From: Sphagnum compactum
Taxonomy: Eukaryota; Bryophyta; Sphagnopsida; Sphagnales
Reading direction: 5' to 3'
DNA length: 64,000 nt
NCBI GenBank assembly: GCA_965153455.1
Contig: OZ234503.1
Location: 10,731,118 to 10,795,117 of the forward strand
Below, piece after piece: positions 36,500-47,949 of the stretch. Under the pieces are notes generated by a model. The model searched no databases. It was not told the origin of the DNA and saw nothing but the letters and a program-made list of their open reading frames with translations. Each line of letters opens with the position of its first letter. The first letter of the stretch is position 1. The translations under genes were made by a program, and so were the position numbers.

Positions 36500-39210
36500 T
36501 AGATTATCTCAGTCGTAGATTTTTATTTGTGTGCTGAGTTTCCAATCTCTCATTGTAATCAAAATGTCAGGGGATAATTTTTTTGGGGGGTTTTACCCTG
36601 CTGCCTTGCAGATGTTTTTAGAGGTTTCCATTGGATTTGCAGTTTGATGCTTTGTTTGACTAGGTCCACAGGATTTGCAGAGATGCTTATTGACATTTCT
36701 GATTCACTTGTATCTTTTCAGTGCTAGCCAACATTATGATCTGAGTTCTTCTCTGTTCCTTCATTGTGACATGCAGCAGAAATAAGTCAGGATTCATGAA
36801 CAGAAAGTACAAAGGATTCATGCAGATTTCTTGTTTGGATAACTTTTTGCTGAAGAATTTGAGCAGATGATTGCTTGCTTATCTACAACCCACCATTTCC
36901 AGAGCTGATGAAGGCGGTGGGTGACAACTACTCCTCATGAAGGTCATGGTCAGATGCTTTTGTCAGTGACACTTTTTCCTTGAAGTTTTTTGTTACTGCA
37001 TTTCTTCTTCTCCTGCTTGTGTTGGTTTTGATTTTGCTGGATCCGATACAACAATCACCTTCAAAGTGTTGCTGTTGTGAAGTTCTTCTCTCTGCAACTT
37101 CATAGATATGATGTGAAGTTCTCTCTGCAACACCTGAAGTGAATTTTCATCAATCAGGAAAGTTGGGACTTGCACCTGGCTTGGCACCCACCTTACTCTC
37201 ACAGTGCTGTTCATTGTCAATTCTGCATAACCCAGAATTGAAATTTCTGCACGTACAAAACGTCTCAGTTTTTCTTGTTCTCCATTCATGCAAAAAGTTT
37301 GTCTTGATTATTTTGTAAGTGCAGAAAGTTGAAATTCTTCTAAACGCTCACATCTCTCACCTACAAAGTTGGTGATCAATTCCATCAGTGCAACTGAAGT
37401 GGTCTTGGTGCACATCTTGTTTCATCAGTCAGGGACGCACTGCCACAAATTCAGTTTGTCAAGAATATCATGAAAGAATATCTACCCAACCGGTTTGTTT
37501 TACTTAAACTTGCCTCATGATGCAATTAAGTTGAATCCTAATTGCTAGATTGCCCAGTTCAGTGGAGGAGGTCATCACAAATGCCACCGACCACAGGAAA
37601 AAAATCAATAATCATTATATTGTAAGTTTATTAGGATTTATCATCAACTAATGACATTTGTAATGAAGTCAATGTTAATTATTTTTTCATACGGTTAATA
37701 ATGTTTCAAATTATATTTTTAGTTAATGGATTTTCAAAACAACTAATGAAAAGATCACAAATTTAATCCATCATGAATACATAGAACAATCATTTTTATT
37801 CAATAGAAAATTCATGCAGAGATCTAAATTCTATATATTTATGATAGGAAAATTTGGATTGCCAAACATGCTATTATTCCAATAGATTGTTAGTAACCAT
37901 TGATTTTGTCACATGAAATGTACAAAGTTATTTTAGTTTATATGTTCATATGATGTTTACAATCTTGTAACAATTATCAAATGAGATTTTGCATGTTTAA
38001 CATTTTATAAACACTCATAATTAAATCCTTATTCAATTTTGTTGAAAATTGATTCTACAAGACAACAAAATATCAAATGTGAATTTTCAAAGATAATATT
38101 ATTTGCAATTATATTTTTTCAATCATTATTTGATCTTTTTTTTCTATATTAAATTGCATCTTCAAGTTGTTTTTTTTTTTTTGGTTTCATCTATTTAAAT
38201 AATTTGACAAATATGTAGGTTTTTTTGTTCTCTATTAAAAGATAAATAATACCCATGTCACTTAAAACATGCTTATACAAGTATAAATGGTTTGTTATTA
38301 TATGGCTTGTCCTATATAATAATAATGTGATGCATAAATCTTAATCAAATTATCAAAACACATATCAAAATATGTTTTAATCATTAAAAAAAATACATAA
38401 GAAGAACATTGAAGAGAATATTAAATCTTTTCTTTTTTGGTTCACTAAACCTTTCAATTGATTCTTTTCACATAGTGCACACATAATGAAATGAACGTCA
38501 CTTGTTATGCAACACCGTAAAGGAGTGCAAATCACAATAAAGGAGAAAAAAATGTGTGCATGCTGAAACATAAAAAACTCATTATTAAAAATGCTCAATC
38601 ACAATTTATGTGAGAAAAACCCAATTTTAATATCTCAATTCTATGGTCAAACTTCATTCTTGTTCTTTGTTTGAAACATATAAATTTTAGTGGATCATTA
38701 CCAAACTCATAAGGTGCTTTCACATTTTCTCCCTCTTGCCCTTTATGGATATAATCCCCACATAATATTTACATAATTGCAAAAATGCACACAAATTCAT
38801 AAAATTTATGATCTATGAAATGAACAAGAAGAAATAAGAGATTGAAAATACCATCCATATTATCAAGATAACTCCATCACGATTGTTTCCACATGCTAAA
38901 TACAAAGGCATATCTCCATTCTCATTTGACATCTACTCTCCTTTGCTAATTATCTTTTGAATAATGTCAACATATCCACATAAAGCCTAATTAAACAACA
39001 CATGTTCATCTGTCAATAACATGTCATGTTGAAATAAATAATTTTTTTTACCAAAAGATAATAATGATATATGATCATCATTGATTGGCAGTGCACAACA
39101 ACATAGAGCCCAAGTAAAACAAAAAGGTATTATATGCAATTTAGTTACAAGTTTAAACTATGAAAAGCAAAACTATTTGAAAATTGCTATATCTATCTAT
39201 CATCATTTTG
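36500..39210. other. Intergenic DNA, no confident gene
   Basis: A minus-strand frame at 36993-37289 encodes 98 aa starting MNGEQEKLRRFVRAEIS. It is charged and of balanced composition, but I recognise no domain, and the frame could be chance. From 37560 on the DNA is AT-rich, with no frame worth reporting. Confidence 0.5.
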
Positions 39211-39214
39211 CTAT

Positions 39215-39930
39215 ATGTAGACAAAATTTGGCTAAATTCTTTTTCTGGATATTCACCACTTTGGCTATATCACAAAATCCTATTTAAAAACACATTGGGT
39301 TCACATTTGGCATACATGTAGCCAAAAATTGGCTAAATTATTTCCTTGATGATGGCCACATCACAAAATCCTTCAGAAAGACACTGGAAAATTCCTGGTT
39401 CCTAATTTTTATCCCCCAAACATAATTCATTGCAACTGTAACTCAAGGACCCTCGACCCTTGTTTAGGGACCTTTAGAGATTTGGACAAGGAACAGAGGT
39501 CTTATTAGTGGGGGTTGGGGTTGATTTTTTCTGTCCATCCATTTATTATTACCGCACTTTCTTTTCTTTCTTTCCAGTCAGTCCTTTCAGGTCTCATTAG
39601 AGACTAACCCAATGAAATTTTTCGAAGAGGTCCTTAGCACCAGCACCAGAGGCCTTAGAGAAGAACCCATTGCAGTTCCCGACGAGGTCCTTAGCACCAG
39701 CAGCAGCGGCGCGAGTGTTTCCTGTCTCTCCGCGCACACCCGCGAAGAAGAAGAAGAAGAGGGAGAAGACTTCCTTGTTGTTGCCATCGACCTTGGCAGC
39801 GCAGCTGCTGCAGAAGAAGAAAACAAGAATGCATTGATCTGACGTTGTTAAGAAGCATGCAGTTCTTATACATAATATAAGTATACGTATAGATCGACTT
39901 CATGCGGGAACCAAAGAGGTACCTAGACAT
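39215..39930 (-). repeat. Inverted duplicate copy A of a composite repeat
   Basis: Read on the minus strand, 39930 to 39215 matches 46070-47100 in order: CCCGCATGAAG, a TATTATGTA/GCATGCTT block, a GC-rich stretch with CTTCTTCTTCT, GCAATGGGTTCTTCTC, GACTGGAAAGAAAG, TTCCTTGTCCAAAT, ATGTTTGGGGG, then the GGCTA unit with TTTTTGGCTACATGTATGC. The GC-rich part has open frames on both strands (39612-39842 plus, 39587-39826 minus), neither clearly coding. It contains an internal direct duplication of GACGAGGTCCTTAGCACCAG. Confidence 0.7.
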
Positions 39931-39949
39931 GATCTCGATCGATGTAGAG

Positions 39950-40340
39950 ACTTAGTTGTGTCGATAATATTACAACCCAACGCAATTATTGTGATCACGA
40001 GCTCTTGTTGCCGCGCTGCTCAAACATTCATTTGATCATCAGCCAAGATTAAAATGAAATGAATGCCGCAACAGACCCAGCTACTCAACCGAAACAACAC
40101 CCGCAAGAAGAAATATATGGTTGAGGTAGATGGTTGCAGATAATTCTTAGGCTCCAGGAGTGATCTTCTTTGCGGGTGTTGATTGGTTGAGAAGCTGGGA
40201 CTGCTTTGCAGCAATATTCATTTCTTTCTTTGCTGATGATAAAATCAATGTGCGAGCAGCCGCGGCGACCGCGGCTCGTGATCACAATATTAATAATTGG
40301 GCCCAAAATGTGATTGCAAAAGTGATAAACACTAAACAAG
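39950..40340. repeat. Large imperfect palindrome (arms about 145 bp)
   Basis: The left arm, about 39965-40110, and the right arm, about 40165-40310, are imperfect reverse complements around a spacer of about 55 bp. Matching blocks include CTCGTGATCACAATA, ATCATCAGC-AAGA, ATGAATG, CCCAGCT-CTCAACC and AACACCCGCAA-GAAG. Read outward from the centre, both arms encode a similar peptide (minus: SSWVCCGIHFILILADDQMNV-like, plus: RSWDCFAAIFISFFADDKIN). Confidence 0.75.
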
Positions 40341-40379
40341 ACACATTACATGTCATTTTCATCCATGTTACGATCTAAT

Positions 40380-41400
40380 CATATTTGGCGCACTTGAATA
40401 AAAACAGCACAATAGGGTTTAGGGTTGAGGTGTTTAAGCTTTAAAGGGTTTAAGGTCATCATCAAGGAAGTCTCTCTCTCCTCATCACAGTTTTGGTGAT
40501 TAGGTACATTCATCATCAATAATGTTTTGAATTGTCATTTCCAAATATGTGGCTATCATTGTGTGGGAGAGAAAGTATTTAGGATTGGTGACTTGTTCTA
40601 AATTTTCGTACCCATTGTGCATCGGTGCTCTCAATAGTTGTGTGAAATTGTATCATCTATGACACAACAGTTGATGTTGATGAATTCGAGAATTTCTCAT
40701 TCTAGACTGCGATCTGTATCTAAAAACCAGCAGAGTGACAAGAAACCAGCCACGTTAAAAATGTCTTAGATCAAATCAGATACTATTATGGGCTTATCTC
40801 AACTAAGTACAGAACTGTAGTTGTGTTAGGAGATGACAAATTAGGCACAAATTGTCATACTTATGGTCAGTTGTTGTTGTGTGCTTGTATACTTTTCTTT
40901 GTCCTTTGAAGGAACCCACCCATGTCTAAGAAAACACTTCAATTCTTTTTTGCTCCACTTCCTTCTCTAACAGTCTGCTTCAATCTGCCTTTATTTTGCA
41001 TATTTCTGTCACATTCTCCTTTATGGAAAAGATCAAAATGAGTGAGTGAAACATGTTGGCATCCACACTGCAAGCTTCAAGCCACTGTTGGATAGGTGTT
41101 TTGAATATCTCATCTGAACATATCTTAGTATTAGCCTTCAAGTCACCCTGTCTTTGGGCCCTGGTTTGATCCCTGTAAATCCTGTCTTATCTCATCGCCA
41201 ATTTGATTCTAGCTATGTAAATTGAGCAACCTTGAGTATCATTTTTAATTGAAACTGGGCATCAATTGATAAAGATTTGCAGTATTTTATTCTGACAAGA
41301 CATGACCCAAGTAACAACGAATGTGCATAGCAATGTAGGTGCAGGTAACACAAATGCAAAATTGGGGATGAAATTCCTGTGAGGATCAATTTCGGTGAAC
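40380..41400. other. Intergenic DNA, no gene seen
   Basis: Mixed composition with no open frame of note. A short telomere-like string (GGGTTTAGGGTTGAGG) lies at about 40414-40430. Nothing else could be supported. Confidence 0.5.
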
Positions 41401-41404
41401 TCGT

Positions 41405-41890
41405 TTTTTTTTTAGGGTTTCTATTTTAAGTTTAGCTTATCGGGTTTAAAACTTGAAATTTTAAGGTTTATGTTCGGTCTTTTTAAAATTTACTTTTAAT
41501 GTTTAAGTTTCACGATTTAGGACTTTGAATTTCAATTTTTTTTGTTTAGGGTTGTATGTGGTCTTATTAAAGTTTAACTCTTAGGGTTTAAGTCTTGAGA
41601 TTTTAATGTTTTGTTTTTAGGGTGTTCGTTTGGCCTTTTTAAGGTTTAGGTTTTGACATCTAGGACTTGAGATTTTAGGGTTTAGTTTTACGGTTTGTGT
41701 TTGGTATTTTTAAAGTTTAAGTTATAAGTTTAATTTTTGGGGTTTTAGAATTTAAAGTTAAAGCTTTAAGATTTAATTTTTAGGGCTTTTGTTTAGGTCT
41801 GAAGTGAGAGCTTGAGGTCTAAAATTAGGGTTTAAGGTCTAAATGATAGGATCTAGTGTTTGAAATTAAGGGTCAAGGTTTGTGGATTTA
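41405..41890. repeat. Degenerate TTTAGGG-related repeat tract
   Basis: About 480 bp of T- and G-rich sequence repeats the theme TTTAGGGTTTAAGT...TTGAGATTTTA with heavy drift. It looks like a degenerate plant-type telomere-like or GGTTTA-rich satellite tract; there is no uniform unit length. Confidence 0.6.
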
Positions 41891-41979
41891 AAAGAAAATG
41901 GAGATAATATAAAAAGAGGTTGGATTACACAAAACCAATGTTTTCACATCAAATTACTAATTATGATTCTAGAATTGTC

Positions 41980-42563
41980 CTAACCCTTGGCTTTAAACTC
42001 CTCCTTTAAAATCATTTTAAAATCTCTAATTATTTTCAAATTGTTATTTTTTATTTTGCTCTTCCTCTCATGGTTGATGTTTATTTTGCCTACCAAAAAA
42101 ACATCATGTACATCAAATGTTGACAATAACCAACTTGCCATGGTTGCCATGTTCCTAACTTTCATTGTTGTTATCTCCCCCTTTGTTAGTTTTGAAATAA
42201 GAATTTGCACCTTGATGAAGGTGATCATATCCCTAGTAAGGTCTTGGGAAACCACACCAATGGACAATCCATCCAAGTCATTGAGGGAAGGACTTGGGCA
42301 AGGAAATGGGGTTAAAGTTACCAATGTGCCATCAATGAGGTTTGTCACCTTTTTAAAATAGTTCAACCTACATGGTCATTCATGATTTTCAATTGTTTCA
42401 AAACTTCATCACATTCCAACGTTGCCCATTTTAATCCTTTTTCATTGGAATTGACCTTGGGGGGGGGGGGGTACTTAATGTAAAGTTTGGGAATTACATA
42501 CGTCAAACGACCATTTTTAGGGGGGGGTATTAGATAATTGTTCAACTTATTTTTTATCATCAT
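41980..42563 (-). pseudogene. Possible decayed coding remnant, unrecognised
   Basis: On the minus strand a 66-codon frame (42563-42363) ending WATLECDEVLKQLKIMNDHVG is followed, after a frameshift at about 42365, by a 128-codon frame (42366-41980) that reads VTNLIDGTLVTLTPFPC, then LNDLDGLSIGVVSQDLTRDM and MATMASWLLSTFDVHDVFL. The composition is more protein-like than the surroundings and both pieces could be one broken ORF, perhaps of retroelement origin. Two G-tracts (about 42462-42472 and 42521-42528) interrupt the upstream part. I could not assign a family, and chance is not excluded. Confidence 0.3.
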
Positions 42564-42569
42564 ATTATT

Positions 42570-45270
42570 ATATATTTGTTAATATATACATATTAAAGTC
42601 ACCCTATATTAATTATAATCCATTCTTTCATATTATTACATATCCTATAATATAATTAAATTGATTATTTGAATAAAATGTACCCTATTTTAAGTTAATT
42701 AACTTATAAGTTTTACCCAACAAGCAATATATTGCACCCTATTTTTTACTCATGTATTTTCTTTTTCTTTTTTTACTACTGTCCCCTTCGGGGGAATTGC
42801 CCATCTTTAATTTCTTCAAAGTCTCTTATAGACAATCCTTCAAGGTTTTTTTGGCAAATGGCGCCTTTAGATGCTTTCAAGTGTTGATAAATGAATTTTC
42901 ACATTGCATTTGGATTAGCTAAATTATTTATTTTTTGCCAATGTTGTAGGAAGCAAAATGAACATTGTATGATGTCAATAATGTTTTGAACTAGATGAAT
43001 TCCACAATTTACCGAAGCACCTTATGTTGGCAAGGTTGTTTTGCCTTGTGCAAACAATAAACTTGAATTATTGCATCTGCCCCATGAAAATTTTAGCTCT
43101 AGAAAATTCGCCATTCAATTGTAAAAAATAACGAATGTGACACAACACTCAAACCTAAACACATCTAGTCATTAGAAAAAATGTCACTAAAGAAATTAAT
43201 TCTAAAAAAACAATCTTTGGAAAAATTGTGTCACTAGAATAACATTTTTTAGAATAACACACTTTGAAGGTCAAAACACACCCATACAGCCCATTGAACC
43301 CAACATTTTGGATTGTCCAAGGAACTACAAATTCATATGATACATTTGAATGTCAAAAACACACCTATAAAGCTATATAGAATAATCATCAAAGGTTGTT
43401 TATTTGAGTGTTAAAAACACACCCATAAAACCATAAAATTTGTCTTGTTTAAACCCTTCTTTTTAGATTTCACACATTTTGTTCATTAGATTTCCATATC
43501 ACTTTTTAGACCTCATGCATTTGGTCATTAGAATTCAAAACAAATCCATGATCTTAACCACATAACCTTTATTTCATAACCATACAACAAAAGAGCCCAT
43601 CTAGGACCACCCAAAAAGGTTGCATACCTCCCAAGAACCTTTCATTCAAATAAAAACCTAAAAAATGTGAAATCATCATATTAGCCATAATCGGTGATAA
43701 TCATGTTGCCAAGTGAAGTTACCAAAATTGCCAAACACTGCAAATTAATCTTGTTCAAGTTCAAATAATGACCCAATTAGCCATTGAGGATCATAATCAA
43801 GTTTTCAAATGAGCTACAAACCCCTACAAACTTGTATTTGAGCAAATAATGGCCCAATTAGCCATTTAAGATCATTTTAAAATGATGTTTTACGTTTGCA
43901 CAAGTTGCTTTACAAAACATAATTACATGAAAAAAAAATTCTAATTTAAAGGGAGGCAAGAATGGGAGAAGGCTTGCATTGAAAATGGGATGTGACTTTG
44001 AGAACTTAAAACCCTTATCAAAATTAGATTTGCATCTAAAGTCATCATGTTTTGAAGAGACCTTGGATTTTAAACAAACCATCATCACTTGTTATGAAAG
44101 GCAAAAGATTGTCACTTTACAATTAGGTTGAGTTCCAAAGGCTTAAGTGTGGGGTATTGCAAAAGCAATCACATCATGTTTGAACCCTATGGCCACAAGT
44201 TGTGTTATGAACCAATCCCATGTTAATTATTACCATTACCCTAATTGTCAAGTTGCAAGCTCAAATAGTTGAAATGGTGTCACTTTCAAATGGGATTGAA
44301 GATTTGGACAATTTTTTGATTTCGAACACTTCCTCTTCCAAAGAAACATATGAGAAGAAGTGCTAAAGGTTTTGAAACCTTTTCTCTCTAGTTTTGGAGA
44401 TATTTTTATTCAAATCAAGTTCATAATTCATCATAATCTTGGATCCTCAATTCATATCATTACAAGTTATGAAAAATTTGGTGGGAGATGGGGATGTAAT
44501 CCAAGTTGTTTCTAAATATGAGTTTCTATGCCTAATAACATGAAAGATTACCTAAAAGTTGAAGGTTTTTTGAGTAATGACAATTATGAGTTGATTGAAG
44601 AAGCAAAATATTTTGAAGATTCGAATGTACATGGCGATTACTGTTGCACAAGTATTCAATATTCCCGTTGTTATTTTTCTTTTATTTTCAGCAACAAATA
44701 AATATTTTGTTGTTGTTTTTTTGTTGTTGTCATTAACATTTCCAAGTTTTTGCAATAGGTTTTTCTCAAGAGGGCTTGGAAGGAATTTATGTACAAGAGC
44801 TAAATATAAAATGGCAACCTATTGGAGAGACAAGGTTTTTGTGTGGCATAATTGGGGTGGGGTTTAGGGTGTTGGTGGGGTAGGCGACTTGCACTACATT
44901 GGGCAAAGTTCTTTTGAGAATCAGGGTTCAATTCCCCTACAAGTTCTTACAATTTTATAAAAAATTTGTATGCTCTCATGTGAATGGAAACAAATGGTGA
45001 TCATCTAGATTTTGGAATATGCATGATCTTTGTTTGTATTCGTGATTAATGTAAATTTAAAAATTCACAAAATTCATATCCATTGAAGAAACAAAATTGA
45101 ACTTGAATCCAAATGGGTAGTTTTTTTAATAATTTCAAACACCACACAACACTGGCTTAAAGTCTAGCTTGTGGATGTTAACATGTCTCACTCATATATG
45201 AGGAGCTCAACTATGCAAGATATGGCAGATTGAAGCAGACTGTTACAGAAAGAACAAAAGGAATGGAGTA
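42570..45270. other. AT-rich intergenic DNA, no gene seen
   Basis: At about 43265-43440 three diverged units share GTCAAAACACACC(C/T)ATA followed by an A-rich block. At about 44925-44936 a pol III B-box-like string (GGTTCAATTCC) follows a G-rich segment, which might mark a tRNA-derived SINE. No protein-coding exon was recognised. Confidence 0.5.
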
Positions 45271-45284
45271 TTATTCTCATCGCT

Positions 45285-46030
45285 TTGGATTTTTTAAGAG
45301 TTTGGTCGGCTCTCACCTCATGTCAAGCTCTCATCCCCAGAACAGCCCCCCTTCAAGCTCCTTCTCCTACACTACATCATCCAGTGACTCAGATATCTAA
45401 GATTAGGGAGAATACGGGAACAGCAAGAGGATGCCGTGCATTGGTATCATTTGAGAAATGCTACTCAAGTGTGTCCCCTTCTCACCTCTCCCCTCCCCCA
45501 TCACAAAAGAGAGGTCAAATTCAAAGGAACTTGCTCAAAAGGACTCAAATATAATGAACCCGTGTCCAGCAGCTATGTCAACTTTCCATCCCTTGCTTTG
45601 AGCATACAGAATTGGGATGTTTTTAAATGCATGTGAATTGCTGGCTGGATCTGTGCAGATGCAACAGGAGCTTGGGGTTCGAGGGTGCCACCGACATGAA
45701 GAGGTACTTACTAGTGTCTCCGTCACAAAAAACCCTACTTCCGATTCACTTTGTTACGACACAGTCTGATCATGAGTCTGGCATCCCCTGCTCCGCTCAG
45801 ATAACCTTAACAACCCATTCTCATGTGATATACACTTGGTTTCAAGGAGAGAGTATGGTTGTTCAAACCATTTCGCCTACCCCCGGTTCTTGCATGATGC
45901 TGTCTAACGTGCAGCTAATTATTCCAAGCTCATCAAAACTAGAGAAAGCATTGAACAACGAGCAATTAATTTATTTCCAGCTACTTAAATTAATTCCGTC
46001 TGGTCGACGCATTGATTGTGTGTGTGTGTG
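45285..46030. other. Moderate-GC interval with unassigned frames
   Basis: Plus-strand frames at 45285-45554 (89 codons) and 45627-46088 (153 codons) and a minus frame at 45535-45726 occupy a stretch of higher GC. None shows a recognisable domain and the longest ends in a (GT)n run. It could be an exon of an unrecognised gene or simply a leader-like region. I do not call a gene. Confidence 0.3.
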
Positions 46031-46040
46031 TGTGTGTGTG
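46016..46040. repeat. (GT)n microsatellite
   Basis: A GT run of about 24 bases sits between two GTCGAC sites, at the left edge of the composite repeat copy B. Confidence 0.85.
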
Positions 46041-46069
46041 GTTAATCCACAATGTCGACTAGGGACCAA

Positions 46070-47345
46070 CTCTTCGATTCCCGCATGAAGAAAAAATACA
46101 TCGTATTATGTAAGTAGGGCATGCTTAAGAACCATACACTGATCTGATCAGTGCATCCTTCTTCTTTTACAGCTTCGCCATCGAAACCGGCAAGTGCGGC
46201 AACAACTGCTCGCCATCGTGCCCACATCCCGACCGACACCAGCAGCAGCAGCGCCACGGATGGAAACGTTGATTTCTTCTTCTATAAGGAGGACTTCGGA
46301 AACTGCAACGAGTTCTCTGGTGAGGCCTGAAAGACTGGAAAGAAAGTGCTTCAATAATAACTGGACGGACTGGAAAAATACCCCCCTCCCCCTCGCCCCT
46401 TAATAAGGCCTGTATTCCTTGTCCAAATAGATCCAAAAGTCCCTAAAAAAGGACTCCTTAAGACACCTATTCCTTGTCCAAATAGATCCAAAAGTCCCTA
46501 AAAAAGGACTCCTTAAGACCTGTATTCCTTGTCCAAATAGATCCAAAAGTCCCTAAAAAAGGACTCCTTAAGACACCTATTCCTTGTCCAAATAGATCCA
46601 AAAGTCCCCAAAAAAGGACTCCTTAAGACCTGTATTCCTTGTCCAAATAGATCCAAAAGTCCCTAAAAAAGGACTCCTTAAGACACCTATTCCTTGTCCA
46701 AATAGATCCAAAAGTCCCCAAAAAAGGACTCCTTAAGACCTGTATTCCTTGTCCAAATAGATCCAAAAGTCCCTAAAAAAGGACTCCTTAAGACCTATAT
46801 TCCTTGTCCAAATAGATCCAAAAGTCCCTAAAAAAGGACTCCTTAAACCCGTATTCCTTGTCCAAATAGATCCAAAAGTCCCTAAAAAAGGACTCCTTAA
46901 GACCTGTATTCCTTGTCCAAATAGATCCAAAAGTCCCTAAAAAAGGACTCCTTAAGACCTGTATTCCAATAAATATGTTTGGGGGTAATAGTTAGGAAGC
47001 AAGAACTTCCCAGTTTGGTGATGTAGCCGATTTAGTGGCTATCATCCAAAAAATAATTTAGTCAAATTTTTGGCTACATGTATGCTAGATAAGAAAGATA
47101 ATAAATAAATAAAACAGAATTCTTCTATTTTCTTAAAGTAAAATAATGGACTGAAATCAGGATCCCTCGCCCCTCCCCCCCCCCCCCCCCTCCCCAATGT
47201 TCCTTGTCCAAATCTCCAAAGGTCCTTAAAATCGTCCTTGAGACACCGTACCATATGTATAGGGTACTAATTAGGCCCCATGAGTGCCAGTGTTTTGTTT
47301 TGAAGGATTTTGTGATGTAGGCAAAGTGGCCATCATCCAGAAAAA
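46070..47345 (+). repeat. Composite repeat copy B, plus a partial third copy
   Basis: 46070-46400 matches the GC-rich half of copy A. 46403-46968 is the region where copy A has a single TTCCTTGTCC unit but this copy has a ten-fold array. 46970-47100 matches the right half of copy A (ATGTTTGGGGG, TTAGGAAGCA, GTGATGTAGCC, TTTTTGGCTACATGTATGC). 47199-47345 repeats part of the unit again (GTTCCTTGTCCAAATCTCC, then AAGGATTTTGTGATGTAGGC and AAAGTGGCCATCATCCAG). A C-tract lies at about 47177-47194. No clear gene is carried. Confidence 0.7.
46403..46968 (+). repeat. Ten-copy 55-bp tandem array
   Basis: The unit has a strict 55-bp period (TATTCCTTGTCC at 46413, 46468, 46523, 46578, 46633, 46688, 46743, 46798, then 46852 and 46907), and the last partial unit breaks at 46962. 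Units 1-7 alternate between CCTGTATTCC and CACCTATTCC spacers, so the real period there is 110 bp. Each unit holds an inverted motif, AGTCC, an A-rich loop, and GGACT. There are no unique spacers, so it is not a CRISPR-like array. 55 is not a multiple of three, so it is not a protein repeat. Confidence 0.95.
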
Positions 47346-47634
47346 TTATTGAATCATTAATTTTTCTTTGTTAATCTTTAGAACTAAATCCCAAAATCAA
47401 ATGGATTGTATGAAAATGAAGAGATTTCTCGCATTCATTTTCTAATGGGGACAAGAAAAGATGGGAGGAAAAGAAAATTTACAGGGATAGGCCACTTTGT
47501 GTGTGTAAGCTCGAGCATGTATGTATATATGTAGCTAACATGTAATAAATTTCATGTTATTAATGATGAATTGAAGAAAAAAATGAATTGATTTTGTGAA
47601 AATTAAGTTTCATTCGAATGAAGATATTAAATGA

Positions 47635-47945
47635 CATTGGATGTGCCTTGAATTCAATTGAATTTAAAATTTAATTTAATTCAATTCAACAATTTGATTG
47701 AATTGAATTGAATTCAAATTTAAGTTTTAAAAAAATGGGATGCAAATTGATGGAGAAGATATTGAAAGTTTTCTTGCAAATATGATGGAAAAAAACTTTG
47801 AAAAGCCACAAATCCAATACATACATTTTTACTTAGCAATGGGCTAAACAAATTTCACACTGAAACTTGATAGGGCGAAATATTATTGGATTGAAACCAG
47901 CTTTGATGAATCCTCATCACTAGAATTAGTTTCTTTATGATTATT
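47635..47945 (+). repeat. Diverged approximately 310-bp repeat, copy 1
   Basis: This matches 50255-50575 in order: TTGAATTCAA...AATTCAATT-rich palindromic start, ATGCAAATTG, GAGAAGATATTGAAA, TTTTTACTT-GCAATGGG, then AGCTTTGATGAATC-TCATCACTA. The AT-rich start is itself near-palindromic (TTGAATTGAATTGAATTCAA). It is probably an old non-autonomous element. No coding capacity is visible. Confidence 0.6.
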
Positions 47946-47949
47946 TTAA

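Noticed and set aside
46403-46968. CRISPR-like array
   Set aside because: The units are contiguous 55-bp copies without unique spacers, in plant nuclear DNA.
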